Below, piece by piece: positions 1-11,699 of a DNA stretch of 64,000 nt (position 1 is its first letter; each line of letters opens with the position of its first letter). Position numbers and translations under genes: made by a program. Origin of the DNA: Lumbricus rubellus (taxonomy: Eukaryota > Annelida > Clitellata > Crassiclitellata > Lumbricidae); assembly GCA_945859605.1 (NCBI GenBank), contig OX243820.1:36248061-36312060 (forward strand). Direction: 5' to 3'. The notes under the pieces are model-generated. The model worked only from the letters and a program-made list of their open reading frames with translations. It searched no databases and was not told the origin of the DNA.

Positions 1-1480
1 GCTGAGTCACATTTAGGTGCTTAGCCCCCTAACCCCTCCCCTGGTGCCGCCAATGGCATAAGCATCTACACTATGATAATATAGTTGATTTTGTTGCCCA
101 GTTGGTTATTGTCTAGTTTCCTTATTACGAAGTAAGCCGTTTTAGACATTTTCAGCCTTTTGCTTTGAAGGGGCTGAGCCACGTTGCGACCCGGCTGAGA
201 CCCGGCAACAGGAGGTCTCCAAAATCGATGCCGGGTCTCAGACCCGGACAGACCCGGCTCACTTTCAGCCCTGACTATAGCTAATTAACTTTTGTACGGG
301 GGAAGGGTAAAGAGAAGCTTATTTGCCCGTGCAAATGGAAAGAGGGCCACAAAATATGCTGGTTACAACGGGGAGGGGTCGAAAATTCATTTTTTACGTA
401 TGCGATATATGGATGGGCCCTATAATTACAAACATCTGCAATTTCAGAGTTAAGTCGGAAATGGTAAATGTTAAATGAAATGTTAAATGATGCAGTTTAA
501 CAGTTAGCCTATATGCTACACCGGTTGAATTGTTGAATGCAGGGTTATCAAGGTGTCACTCTTGGCTTGTTCAATGCAAGCTTAGGAGTTAAAGCCTGCA
601 ACGTCCGGTCATTCTGCCCTACCGATTAATCCTGACACTATTTCTTTGTGTGTCTGTTTCAGCACAGCCAATGCATTGGTCTGCTGTTACTTCCTCCTTT
701 TCTAGCATCCTCTCCAACTATCAAAACTTCCTCGTTATATCAATTATGCTTTTCTATTCTTTCACCATTACATTTATATAGCACCTTCCCCATACTGTGA
801 TACACTCTGCGTTCCCGATAGTAAATGTCCCGTTCTGTAACAAAAAAGTCTGGATTAATGCTAAATAAATAATATATTACCATTTAAAGAAATACATTTC
901 CAAGTATAAAGTCCAATAATGCGCAAACTTTAAAGTGTTCATAAATGCAAAATGCTGAACATCAATTATACTAGTAAAAGTTCATCTGAGATAAATGCTT
1001 TGTTAATGCTTCATGTCTAAAAATGACATAATTTACCGTAAAACGAAAACATAAGGTGTGACAACATATAGTGTTGAAAAGAAGACAATAAAAATATTCC
1101 AGACTATGTGTGTGTTTGACACAGCAGACTAGATTTCCGAGCTCGTCCAGTTGACTCGATTCACTTTCCTCTTGAGATTCAGTGCTACATGAAGAAGTCT
1201 TTCCTCAATTATGAAACCTAAAAACACACATGAGCATTAGTATTTCTAAATATAACTTTCCTGCTTAAACTTGTGCTGTTAGGTTGCTCCTACTATTTTT
1301 TTTTATCTCAAAGTGTGTCTCAGTCTGATTGTCCATTTCCGTTGACCTGTACCCACTTACTCTTGGCTTACTCACTGAGTTTTGCCCAAAAGCCTGTAAC
1401 TTCTGGTTAAGCTGCTCTGCTGCCTAATCCTGAAACTATCAAGTCCATCGTCCAGTTAACTCAATCTAAGTTTGAATCAA
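1..1480. other. Non-coding flank of receptor unit A
   Basis: No convincing gene is visible. Bases about 290-600 are recognisably related to about 55,730-56,100, sharing blocks such as ACGGGGAGG, ATATATGGATG, GGGCCCTA and TTTCAGAGTTAAGT. This stretch is therefore part of the duplicated receptor unit. A GC-rich inverted motif (CCGGCTGAGACCCGG against CCGGGTCTCAGACCCGG) lies at about 189-259 and could fold as a hairpin. Transcription of unit A runs toward this side, so 3' exons or untranslated sequence may be hidden here. Confidence 0.5.
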
Positions 1481-1539
1481 ATAGTTGGCAAATACTGTTT
1501 TTAAAAAAGACAGATCACGCCATTTAACACAGCATGCTT

Positions 1540-1760
1540 TAAGTATTTCACAAAGGCGCAAGACCAGTGCTGAAACACAGTACAGCATGCTAGTCTCTCA
1601 AATCTCAGGTAAAGCTGGTATCAATTCCCAAAGTAAGTTGTACGTTTGCACCGTCGGGCCAATCCTGTGTTCAATGGATAAGAAGGTGACCGAGGGTCGC
1701 ACAGTGTTTCCTGATCAGAAATGGCCAGAACAAAGTAGGCTAAATACTAATAATAGTTAG
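1540..1760 (-). other. Three-copy conserved segment downstream of TM exons
   Basis: This segment is closely related to about 12,690-12,915 and 58,050-58,285. In each case it lies just downstream, in the minus-strand sense, of a transmembrane exon. Shared blocks include AAGTAAGTTGTACG and GGCCAATCCTGTG. It may be a 3' untranslated or tail exon of the receptor genes, or simply duplicated intron. The plus-strand open frame here looks accidental. Confidence 0.4.
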
Positions 1761-1794
1761 TATGTTGTACCAACCTTACTTGTCTGTGACTTAC

Positions 1795-1891
1795 TTGTCT
1801 CGTTTCGAGACAAAAACCGAAATGACCACTATAGCACCGACGACTACAACTCCACCACATACGATGCCAATGATACAACCTGTCCCACAAC
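1795..1891 (-). CDS. Transmembrane exon of Ig receptor unit A
   Basis: On the minus strand an acceptor (TTTTTAG) precedes an exon that starts in phase 1 with Cys-Gly-Thr-Gly-Cys. It continues into a strongly hydrophobic Ile/Val/Gly segment of about 20 residues and ends with a basic stop-transfer motif (SKRDK). A GTAAGT donor closes it in phase 2, so a further cytoplasmic-tail exon is expected at lower coordinates; I could not identify it. Close paralogues are 58313-58428 (unit C) and, less closely, 12993-13093. The exon would anchor the three-Ig-domain receptor in the plasma membrane. The short length (97 bp) and the splice signals are direct observations; the receptor role is inferred from the upstream Ig exons. 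Confidence 0.7.
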
Positions 1892-1989
1892 CTAAAAACA
1901 CATCACCACATTTTTCATAGAGCTATCAGATAACCAGATATATTCTTTCCCCACCCGCAGACATCACACACTCAACCCATGGACACGGC

Positions 1990-2115
1990 AGCCAACTAGT
2001 CAGAGCATAGGCCTACGGGTTCAAGTCAACCTTCCTATGGAACGATCATTGTGTAGGCCCATAATATGCCTAAGGACCTTGAGCAAATCCTTGACTCACA
2101 ACAGCACAGCACTAT
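1990..2115. repeat. Ancient SINE-like segment in the intron, copied with each unit
   Basis: The sequence around GGGTTCAAGTCAACC and GGACCTTGAGCAAATCCTT recurs beside each TM exon: about 13,190-13,305, 18,700-18,805 and 58,545-58,650. The GACCTTGAGCAA-TCCTTCACTC block also occurs in the younger SINEs at 57.2 kb and 61.0 kb. A SINE insertion that predates duplication of the receptor units is the simplest reading. Confidence 0.5.
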
Positions 2116-2752
2116 CGATTGATTCTTGCTCGTAGACAATTTAATGTTTACAATTTGAGTAGGCCTTATACTATCAAAATTAATAGGCCTAATCATAATC
2201 AGTCACTGAAACTGACATTGATAGTTTTTATAAGGTATTGTAGTTGTGCTATGTACAGTAGGCTCTTAGTATCTTGATGAAAAAGGATACAAAAACTGTA
2301 CTTCAAAACTCTAACTGAGCTTATGCATTTCAAAGGAGATATTCTGCAATCAAACTGCTTATATGCTACCCATAATTATTCTGTCTTCCAGTATCAGAAG
2401 TCTGACATAATTATATCTGCATGACTCTGTCCAGAGGTGTGATAATTCAATTGTGATAGAACTGCCCAAGAGTCGAAGTCTCGAGCATAAGAATAATGGC
2501 ATTACACAAAATACACATGACGATAGTGGAGCTATATAGCCCTATAAGTGCCAAGATAAGACTAGATTAACAAAAGGCAACAAATTAAGTCAAACCGTGG
2601 CAACTAATTGAAAGGGTGCAAGGTGTGGTCGCTGCTTGTAACACTTTACTTGAAACAGGACAAAATAATTGTCCAAAAGGCCTATGTCTCCAATGAATTC
2701 TCCACTACTCTCCAACTCTATCTGAACATGAAACACAAGGAGATTCACGTAC

Positions 2753-3031
2753 CTGGATCTGGTTCAGGCGGAGGAGGAGGAGGAGGAGAAACAACTGTAA
2801 TTGTTATACTCAGAGATTCAGCTCTTCCTTTTACTGTGTTCGTTGCTGTGCAACTGTACTGGTCTCCAGCATCACCCGTAATCACCAGAGTATCGCCATC
2901 AACAACATCTCCACTCTTCAGACGAGTCCATTTGAAAGTTGGAGGCGGATGTCCATCGGCAATGCAACGGACCGTGCCATTTATATAATACGTACCAGAT
3001 GAGGGTGAAATAGCGATATTTTCAACAGGAT
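2753..3031 (-). CDS. Ig C2/I-set domain exon, receptor unit A
   Basis: This 279-bp exon lies between an acceptor (GGAGCAG) and a GTACGT donor, with phase 1 at both ends. The domain starts DPVENIAISP and carries the canonical Ig pattern: a B-strand Cys in TVRCIADG, a C-strand Trp in FKWTRL, and an F-strand DQYSC with a following Asn-Thr pair. The PPPTFKW loop is typical of I-set/C2 domains. The 3' end encodes a run of about seven prolines (hinge-like) before the membrane exon. Orthologous exons are 19391-19648 and 59574-59819, which lack the long proline run. It is probably the membrane-proximal extracellular domain. No other family fits as well. Confidence 0.85.
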
Positions 3032-3092
3032 CTGCTCCAACAAAGCAAAATGCAGAGAACATAATTATATCAGGTTACATATACGCTGATAG

Positions 3093-3093
<1 letters not shown>

Positions 3094-3131
<38 letters not shown>

Positions 3132-3400
3132 GAGGAAGAGAGATGGAGAGGAAGATACTAAAAACGGAGAGGCAGGGAAAAACAAAGAGAGACAGAGAGA
3201 AAGAGATATAGAAACACAGACAGATATAGATAGATAGATAGATGGATGGATGGATGGATGGATGGATGGATGGATGGATGGATGGATGGATGGATGGATT
3301 GATTGATGGACGGATGGACGGACGGACGGGTGCATGGGTGGGTGGGTGGACGGATGGACCGATGGATGAATGGACGGATGGATGGATAGGCGGACAGACG
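3094..3400. repeat. Microsatellites (CA)n and (GATG)n
   Basis: A (CA)n tract at about 3094-3129 is followed by a purine-rich stretch and then a GATA/GATG/GACG tetranucleotide array at about 3226-3400. Long open frames on both strands here (for example HPSI or MDGW repeats) are products of the tandem repeat and are not genes. The paralogous intron in unit B (about 19,730-19,850) has the purine-rich part but no expanded array. Confidence 0.9.
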
Positions 3401-4225
3401 AACAAACATGCAGACAGAGATGACATTTACATCACACGGAGCACACGTCTAGATTTATTCATAAGCACACATAACGCACACATAATTACAGGTATTCATA
3501 CTGTAAACTTGGAGTATTCTATTCTACCTTGCCCCATACTATTTCGTGGTCAACTTATAGCCTAACAGGTCATTACCGGTATGTCGAGTTTATAATTATA
3601 TTTAGCCAGTTTTGTCTCTCGATTCTCAGACCAGTAGAGTAGTGGACAAATGCATGAGCTATCAAAGGGGGCTTCCTAAGTTCCGCATTATCATCATTAT
3701 GTGATTATGTGGGAGGATAATTATGTCTATGTGCCTTTTATACCGTGCTGGAGTCGAGTACCGGTAGGTCCGGTAGTCCACTGAAGAGGCTCAACAAGTC
3801 AACATAATAATAATTATAATAATTATTTATGAATGGATGAATAACGGAACTAAACTGAGATAGGCCCACTAGCTTAGTACTAAATGCACTTACAAGTCCT
3901 ACATGTATATTATGAATACGATTTGCTAAATACTGTAGGCACAGGCCTACATAAAACACCCAAAGCTCCCGAGTCAAATGCGCAACGGTGGACTAGGCCT
4001 ATTCAATCCAGAGCAATCACTTTTCAACCTGCCCACTATTTCTCAAACGGGAATATCTCTGCACAATTAAATAAACAGATAAACACGCAAAAACACGTAC
4101 ACCCAAACACGCCTACACAAATAGTACACATGCCTACATAAATGTCTTAATTCGCATCTGTTTAAATCTGTTTGGTAGCTGCGTTAAGCGCCTACGTAAG
4201 ATTCTTATTAAGGCGCTATATAAAT

Positions 4226-4640
4226 GATCATATACATACATACATACATACATACATACATACATACATACATACATACATACATACATACATACATACA
4301 TACATACATACATACATACATACATACATACATACATACATACATACATACATACATACATACATACATACATACATACATACATACATACATACATACA
4401 TACATACATACATACATACATACATACACACACACATACAAACATACATAAATACATACATACATACATACATACATACATACATACATACATACATACA
4501 TACATACATACGTACATACATACATACATACATACGTACATACATACATACATACATACATACATACATACATACATACATACATACATACATACATACA
4601 TACATACATACATACATACATACATACATACACACACACA
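4226..4640. repeat. Long (TACA)n tetranucleotide array
   Basis: About 415 bp of nearly pure TACA repeats, with a few interruptions (an ACACACA patch near 4425-4440 and scattered CGTACA units). It is preceded by a GCGCTATATAAATGATCATA sequence resembling a LINE/SINE 3' end, so the array may have grown from a retroposon tail. Several overlapping open frames (MYVC, HTYI repeats) are artefacts. Confidence 0.9.
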
Positions 4641-5139
4641 CACCTACACACACATACACACTTACACCCCTCCACACACGCACATGCGCGCACGCGCGCT
4701 CGCACACACACACGAACACACACACTCAAGCTTTTTTAGAGTATCTAAAATACCGGGGACAGCATAAAATGACTTCTTATTGTAGAAATATTCACATGCA
4801 CAATAGCACATACACACATATCAACACACACTATATAATAATAATAGCCATACAATTTGTGAACAACTAAAGACAAGGTTTTATGTATACAGTATAATCT
4901 GCAATTATTGATAAGATTAAATTCCAGTTGACCATCATGGGTTAAATTCAAAGTATTCTTATTCCATTTGTGAAGGCCAAACAGCACTGCACCATCAGTC
5001 CATTAATGATCTGTTAAACATTTAAAAGACGGGCATCTGAGGATTCTTCACGGTAAGGATATTCCAGGTGTTCCTGGTTTTCATAGCAGTTTTCTTTGTC
5101 ATAATTTACAGTTTGTTTAACTTTAGAACTTAGAACTTA

Positions 5140-5235
5140 GTCCGTCATGTGCATGTCTGCACATCGGGCGACGCATCTCCTCCACTCGTCTCTATCCATC
5201 GCCAGTTCTTCTGCCTCCTCCCACGTCAGCTCCAG
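5140..5235. repeat. Dispersed repeat fragment
   Basis: A short stretch (around CATCGGGCGACGCATCTCC and the following CTCGTCTCTATCCATCGCC) has the look of a SINE/LINE fragment and loosely resembles the insertion at 27536-27674. Its family could not be assigned. Confidence 0.3.
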
Positions 5236-5506
5236 GCATAACCACAAAACCCATAATTTTACGGACAAGCCAGCAATTAAGTAAACTGTATCCACCCAAT
5301 TGCATTGGCGTCGGCGATCAGAAATTTATATAGGGCCACTTTAAGACGAAAATGCAAAATAAAATATACACAGTTTCTACGTCAAATGAAAAACGTCTGT
5401 GAAGAAGCTAGTTGTCAACAGGCCTATGTATTGCTGCATTCCCTGAGCAGCGTGGAAAAACTTGAGATTATAGGGTTACAAATTATGAAATGAACAATGA
5501 ACTCAC

Positions 5507-5839
5507 ATGACACAATCAATTGCTGCGTGGTGCAAACATCCAGGATGGCAGTGGATGTGTCAAAGTTAGCCGCTGAATTTGGTGGAAGAGATGCTTTAAC
5601 CACACGTCGCGTGATATTTTGTTTTCTTGCAATTCCAGTGAGTGTTGCCCTAACAGTTAGTGGCTGACTCTCATCTGTTGTAACTTTTGTTTCGTCAGCA
5701 GCCTCTTTTTGAAAATACACAATCGCATTCGATGGTTCCACAGATTTAGGCGGTACGTTGATGGCAGTGGAAAAGCTGTAGCTATCGTTTTGATTCAAAG
5801 CGTTACTCGTCACATTCGACCGACATGATTCTGTCACAT
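5507..5839 (-). CDS. Second Ig-like domain exon, receptor unit A
   Basis: A 333-bp exon with acceptor TTCAATTCAG and donor GTGAGT, phase 1 at both ends. It encodes about 111 residues beginning VTESCRSNVTSN and ending TTQQLIVS. An early Cys and several N-glycosylation sites (NVT, NDS, NIT) are visible. In unit B the F-strand position reads RVCRASF, but here the matching stretch reads RVVKASL, so the second disulfide Cys appears to be missing. Paralogues are 25245-25574 and 61839-62162. It resembles a constant-type (C2-set) Ig domain placed between the V-like and membrane-proximal domains. Assignment as Ig-like rests on position, phase and the paralogues more than on a perfect motif. Confidence 0.75.
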
Positions 5840-6147
5840 CTGAATTGAAAAGCGAAATTTGTGAACTCCAGCTAAATGATTATATAATACATTTTAACCA
5901 ACAATGATATCTTATTGTTACTAGTGCACGTATTGAAATACAAGACAAATCGTAAACAATCGTATAGTTATTGACAGTACGTAACATGTTATCCCGTGTA
6001 CACTGTACAGCGCCCTTTCCTTCGGCCTCGGCTGAGCTACGGCGCTATATAAATGGTCTTATTATTATTATTATTATTATTATAAAGAATGTCAGTATCA
6101 ATCCTGGTGTAGGTTGGGCTCGACTATGTATACAAAAGGGTTCTATG

Positions 6148-6740
6148 ACAATAATTATTACCCCCCCGGACAATTACTTCCCGGACAATTTCCCCGAACA
6201 ATTACCCCAAAGACAATTACCCACGGACAATTACCCCCCCCCCCGTGCCAATTACCTTTCCCCCGGACAATTAGCCCCGCGTTCCAATAAGTCTACACTA
6301 TAGTGTCTATAAGTTAGTGTTAAACGTTCAAGAAAAATGCCTGAGAGCGAAAGAAACAGATACAAAGAGGAAGACAGAGAGAGAGGCAAGAGAGGGATGG
6401 AGTGATAGAAGAAGAGATAAGCTTACTTATAACTAGCAATTGGCTATACCACAGTAAAGTTAATTTAGGATATGCTTAGACAGCGCTGAACGTCTGACAA
6501 ATACGAAGAGACTGTTAAATTGTGAGTGAACAAGCTCACACTGTTGCACGGTGGTAATTGTCCGGGGGTAATTGGCATAGGGTAATTGTCCGGGGGTAAT
6601 TGGTACGGGGGTAATTGTCCGGGGTAATTGGCACGGAGGTAGTTGTCCGGGGGTAATTGTCTGGGGGTAATTGTCCCCGGGGTAATTGGCCGGGGGTAAT
6701 TGTTCGGGGTAATTGTCCACGGGGTAATTGTCCTGTCACC
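6148..6740. mobile_element. Element with opposed GGACAATTACCCC minisatellite ends
   Basis: At about 6160-6270 there are degenerate tandem copies of GGACAATTACCCC. At about 6548-6740 the reverse complement (GGGGTAATTGTCC) recurs in about twelve copies. The two arrays face each other across about 275 bp of unrelated sequence. This is the architecture of a non-autonomous DNA transposon whose terminal inverted repeats are internally tandem. No clean target duplication was seen, so the class is unassigned. Open frames rich in NYPPD are repeat artefacts. Confidence 0.55.
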
Positions 6741-7081
6741 ATACCAAAGAATTGGACGCTTAGATGTAACCTATGCCTTGATAGTCGCTCATACTTTTTT
6801 GGGAGGGGCTTGTCCAAAAACTACAATTCACTGTCTGCAGTCATGAGTTCGTTCTGATATTTTCTTTCATGCTCCTTTTGAAGGTAGAATGTCAAGACCC
6901 CTTCAAAATGCATATCTCACCACAGCAAATTTCTCCCATCTTCAATACTTAACCTATGCATTCTCTTATGGATTACGACGTTCAATGCGATTTCACTTGA
7001 AGCGACCATCAATAATTTATTGATGTCCATCGTATAATCTTGAAGTCATCAGATGAGACTATATTAAATTAGATGACTTAC

Positions 7082-7405
7082 CGATGACAACGAGAACGGA
7101 GCTCCTTGTCTCTTCCCTATCACCTACTGTTAGCACACAACTGAATCTTCCAGAGTCGTTAATTCCCAGCCCTCTAATTATTAAATTGCAACCACCAGTA
7201 CTGCTAACGCTGTATCGTTCACGGGGAAAACCGTTAAGTATTCCAATGCCATCCCGGTACACATCTTTCGGTGACTGTGCTCCTTCCATCTTCGACCAAT
7301 CGACCTCGTCACAGTTCTCACTGCTCGTGACGCATTCCAGCGTAACGTTATCACCGACTTTCTTCAGAGCATTTGCCGGTCCTTTTGTTATTTGTGACTG
7401 TACAG
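7082..7405 (-). CDS. V-set-like Ig domain exon, receptor unit A
   Basis: A 324-bp exon with acceptor TTTTCTTTTAG and donor GTAAGT, phase 1 at both ends. It encodes an N-terminal V-like Ig domain: GDNVTLEC (B-strand Cys), EVDWSK (C-strand Trp), an extended C'-C'' region with YRDGIGILNG, then NLIIRGLGINDSGRFSC, which is the D-x-G-x-Y/F-x-C signature, and a G-strand ending VLVVI. An additional Cys pair (ENC and GGC) may form a second disulfide. The paralogue in unit B is 29492-29815. It is the likely ligand-binding domain of the receptor. The signal-peptide exon should lie upstream at higher coordinates and was not identified. Confidence 0.85.
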
Positions 7406-8979
7406 CTAAAAGAAAACGAAAACCAAAATGCTCAGATAGGCTTCTACAGATGACCGTCGCAGTTGTGCGTGACCTTGAGCACGTTAAAAAAACATCCAAT
7501 GTTACTATTACCATTAGTAGTTAAAATTTGTATTACTATGAAGATTCATAGACCACATCATGTGGAAGATAGGTTATGATGGGCGGAGTTTGGTTTCCGT
7601 TCTTGGGGAGGGGCTAATGCCTTCTTGGGGACTATGTCCGGAAAAAGAAAAAAATTTCATGGTGAAAAGCAGAATGTGGGCGTTCTTGGAGGGGGGGCAT
7701 AGCCCCCCCCCCAACCTCTGATAAACTCCGCCCATGTAGGTTATCCATCTAAGAATGCACAAATTTAGTCATCCGATGGCGACAATTTCCCACGCCCGTT
7801 CGAACCATGGTATATGATGTTGACATAATTATCGATGGATGAATCGCAGCATCACTGGCGTGAAGATCTGATAACATCCAGCAGCAGGCTACATAATAAA
7901 TTATGGCGTCCACATTAGCCTAATAATAATTATAACTCTGTGTTATCTTATAGCCGTTCGATGGCATGCCATTAGGTCTACATTTCAATTAAATTCTGTT
8001 CAAATATAAACAGTAAACCATATCAAAATATGATATTTAACAACAATAAATAATAGCCTACAAAAAATAACTGTTTTGAATATGACTTTAGCCAATTTGC
8101 CTTTGTAAGGGGGTGGGGGTGGGTCTGGAAGTTTATTTGTACGTACGCATGGGGGACATTGGGGGGAGGGTCCGCAAATTGCACGAGTTGCAACAGAGGG
8201 GTGGGATTTAAAACGTAATAGGCCTATATGGATGTGCCTTAACAACATAATCTGGTTGTGCGTGATTCGCCTAGCTTCCGTAAACATTATTCCCGTTGGC
8301 CAACATTCGAGCTTCAGACCCTAGGCTTGTCAACCAAGAATTGATATTGGGAATACTGTGGGGCTCTATCCGCCCTTTCAGTTGAGTAATCACTGCTTCA
8401 TATCTTTCGTTTTGTTTAGTTTTTGATTAGGCCTACAGGATGCAGCTCTTTAGTTTTGACATCCGCCACTGCAGCTGCCAGTGTTTGATAAGAGTAGGTT
8501 TAAACCAGTAGGCCTAGATAGCTATCGTCTGCAGAGGCTATAGCCAGTGTGAGCTGTTGGCAGTTTTTATAATTGTTGCAATAAACTTGACAGGTCCCAC
8601 GCCCATTCGAATCCTGGAAAACGATGTTGACTTATCGATGGATGAATCGCGACATCACTGGCTTTAAAATCTGAACGTCCACCAGGAAGCGGGTTCGATT
8701 CCTGTTACCCTCCGAAAAGTTGACACAACATGTCATTCGCTAGGAGCGCTGAAAGAATTAGCCTAGTACTTAGTTTCAGGCCTAATTGGTGTTAAATGTT
8801 TACTAATGAGTCAGATTTATCCATTCATGTTATGATTTATAATCATCCTGCATTTTTTGTCAGCTTTATTATTAGTAACGATAAATAATCGTGATCGTGA
8901 TTGTATCGTGATCGTAATTTCCCAACTTCTGAGCCAAGCGCTGGTATCAGTTTATTCACGAGCGCTGCGTTGAGTCAAA

Positions 8980-9165
<186 letters not shown>

Positions 9166-9392
9166 ACAAAGGACCCAAAGCCAGATAGGCCCATGGGGCT
9201 ATACTGTCAATGTTTGCAACCTGTAGGCTAAACCAAACCCTAAGTCACATCATCTTTTACGTTTGATATTATTATTATAAACTAATATTGGCGGTTAAGG
9301 CACTCGAGGAATAGGCCCAAGGAGAATGCTCGATTCTGAAACAGCTTAGGGTGTTAGGCCTATTTAAGGAAGGTTCCGCGCATCGCGCAGAG

Positions 9393-9605
9393 ATCCGGAG
9401 TGGCCGAGTGGGTTTGTAGCCCGCTCGCCACGCCGGCGGCCCGGGTTCAATTCCCGGTCGGTCGGTTTATCAGAAATTAATTTCTCGGATCTTTACTGCG
9501 GGTGGCTCGGTCGCAATATAAACGTGGAGTGATTTTGTACTCTGCCTCCGACACTAATCATCTTCGATATGAAACAGTGTCGTTAAGCCCGAATACAACA
9601 ATCGC
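9393..9605 (+). repeat. tRNA-derived SINE
   Basis: The head has a box-A-like GTGGCCGAGTGGG and a box-B-like GGGTTCAATTCCC at tRNA-like spacing. A non-tRNA body ends near GTCGTTAAGCCCGAATACAA. The anticodon arm does not fold into a standard tRNA, so a SINE head is preferred over a functional tRNA gene. Confidence 0.55.
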
Positions 9606-10097
9606 CGAATTTGGCCGAAATTAATCGAACACGATAGTAGGCCTAGGCCCTATAGGTCTACGGTTCGAAAGGTCCTGTAAAATTTGAACTGTCTGCAATC
9701 TTCTTAAAATCTTTCACTGTATTAAACAAACTGAGCAAAAACGATTTTGAAATACTAAAAATAATTATGTAGGCCTAATTATGAAGGCAATTACAAATCA
9801 ATTGACTAGCCTATAGGTTTCACTGTTTGAAGAATTAAAATCTTGTAGCAGCATGCTCTATTTGCTATGTCAATCAGATCAGTTAGTTCTAAAGTTTAAA
9901 CCATTATCACAGTTACTTAAAGCACGAACCTTTCGTTGAAGCCATCAGAATAAAGATAATTGGTGTTAAGCCTACGTCCATCATTAGGCCCTATTTAATT
10001 GACCGTGAGCCTATAGGTCTACGTTAAACTTCTTACAATAAACTAATTTGTCTCTTGGAGTAAAATTCCTAGTTCGAGCAGAGATTACAGCGTTATT

Positions 10098-10454
10098 CAG
10101 GGTTGCCAGATTTCGGGAAAACTTTGGCAGGAGATTACGAAAAAAAGTTGCGAAAATCGCGAGATCATCGAGCTTTTCTATTTTCGGTCGCGAAAATTTT
10201 TCTGATGACTAAAAAAAAAAGGTCGCCGAAATTTCGGACGACCTTTTTTAAGTCTTGCGATCGAAATCTCGTGGAAAATTCCCCCTTTTTCGCTCAAAAA
10301 ACCCCCAAAAGTCGCCGAAAAAAGTCGCCATCGCGACCGCGAGGCAATTCAAAAGTCCCCCCAAAAACGCGAGGTCGCGAGGACGAAATTTTCAGTCGCG
10401 AGCGCTTTCAAAAGTCGCCCAATTCGCGCTTTTCGCGACGACCTGGCAACCCTG
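10098..10454. mobile_element. Non-autonomous hAT-like element, CAGGGTTGCCAG ends
   Basis: 357 bp with terminal inverted repeats CAGGGTTGCCAG and CTGGCAACCCTG. It is flanked by a perfect 8-bp duplication GCGTTATT (10090-10097 and 10455-10462). The interior is rich in TTTTCG/CGAAAA words and has no transposase. The paralogous site near 36,160 appears unoccupied. Confidence 0.85.
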
Positions 10455-11029
10455 GCGTTATTACAATGGCTGGATTCAAGAGTTTAAAATAGGCGTAACC
10501 TACATCCTTCGCAAATCTGAACTCACTTCCTAATAGAATGCAAAGCGCGAGAACTTGGACTATGTCAACTGTTGTTTGTTTGGGGTTTTTTGGGGGGGGG
10601 GATCCGATACTTCCGCATAGTCGTCACTCGCTATAGGCTACTCATAGGCGCAAGGACATTTCAGCAGTGGGGAGGGGTCAAATATTTTACTTCTGCTTGA
10701 AAAATAAATCCTGGATAATTAACGACCTGCGCTTGTAGGCATACTAATTTTATGTCTCTCTCTAGAACAGCAGAGTTTCCGTCCACTCCCCGGAGAGAAG
10801 GGGAAGAGAGGCAAATACTCTGAGACCCGGCTTTTAAATTATTGTAGGATGATATGCAAAGTTTTTTATGTAGGCCTATGTCTTCTAATGTAGGCTATCA
10901 AATATTTCTTACACTTAACGACAGTCAGTTTAGACTGCAAATGAACAACTGAGTAAATTTTAAAAAATCGAATATTGCTTTTTTTATTGTATTTAATCGT
11001 GTTTAGCCTAATCATTTACAATTATTTAC

Positions 11030-11690
11030 AAAGCGCCTCCATGTAGGGTAAACCGTTGAGATGCGCTCCAAGTGCGCAAGGCCCCGCGAGAATACGCAGG
11101 TTTTGAGACGAAAGAAGGCAGAAAGACTGCCAAATAGCCTAAAAGCGCATGGGCGCCCGCACATAGGGGCAAGAGGGGCACTTGCCCCTCCCTGGAAAGT
11201 TGAAAGCTATTTTTTCTAACCGCTAATTTTTTGTTGTTAAAAAATTTCTTTGCAATAAAGAAATTATATTCATAATAACAAAATTTAAAAAGTGAAACTG
11301 AGAGATTTATAATAAAAAATCTCTTTGAAAAACACACAGGCATGCTCTTAATTTCCTGCTTTGCCTTTCAACCTCCTCATACAAAAAACTTTGACCGTGA
11401 CCATCAAGTTTTGCCCCCTCCTGCAAAAATTTATGCGGGCGCCCATGTAAAAGCGTAGAGCGATTGCAAAAAAGCGCATTCCAATTGAGGCAAATGATCG
11501 AGACTGAGTCATAGCAGTAGGCCTATAGAGCGAGGAACCAAAAGGTCAAGTCTGTTGGATGAACGAAGTGGACGGTTAGAGGAAGCTGAGAGTGGTCGAA
11601 GTATGACATCCGTCAGATGTTTTGTCAAGATTCCTCTGAGCCTTGAGAATTAGAGTGAGGAACTCAACTTTTATGCAAGCACGGAATATT
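11030..11690 (-). pseudogene. CR1/L2-type LINE 3' fragment
   Basis: On the minus strand this matches the 3' end of the LINE at 26.9-29.3 kb. Shared features are an AAGCGCCTC start, GTGCGCAAGGCC, AGGTTTTGAG, and GATCGAGACTGAG followed by a GAGGAACCAAAAGGTCAA block. The reading frame is broken and the copy carries a hAT-like insertion (11148-11447). Confidence 0.6.
11148..11447. mobile_element. Non-autonomous hAT-like element, CATGGGCGCCCGCA ends
   Basis: 300 bp with terminal inverted repeats CATGGGCGCCCGCA and TGCGGGCGCCCATG and a perfect 8-bp duplication TAAAAGCG (11140-11147 and 11448-11455). It sits inside a CR1-type relic. It belongs to the same family as 28398-28720, which also landed in a CR1-type element. 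Confidence 0.88.
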
Positions 11691-11699
11691 CATCTTAGC

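Noticed and set aside
1485..1760. 91-aa plus-strand protein
   Set aside because: No homologous frame is kept in the related segments at 12.7 kb and 58.1 kb; it lies in receptor-gene flanking DNA on the opposite strand.
3070..3565. Frames rich in HPSI or MDGW repeats
   Set aside because: Translations of a GATG/GACG microsatellite in an intron of unit A.
4134..4870. Long overlapping frames (MYVC / HTYI repeats) on both strands
   Set aside because: They are translations of the (TACA)n microsatellite; all frames are open because the unit lacks stop codons.
9400..9470. Functional tRNA gene
   Set aside because: Box A and B motifs exist but the acceptor and anticodon stems do not pair well and a SINE body follows.
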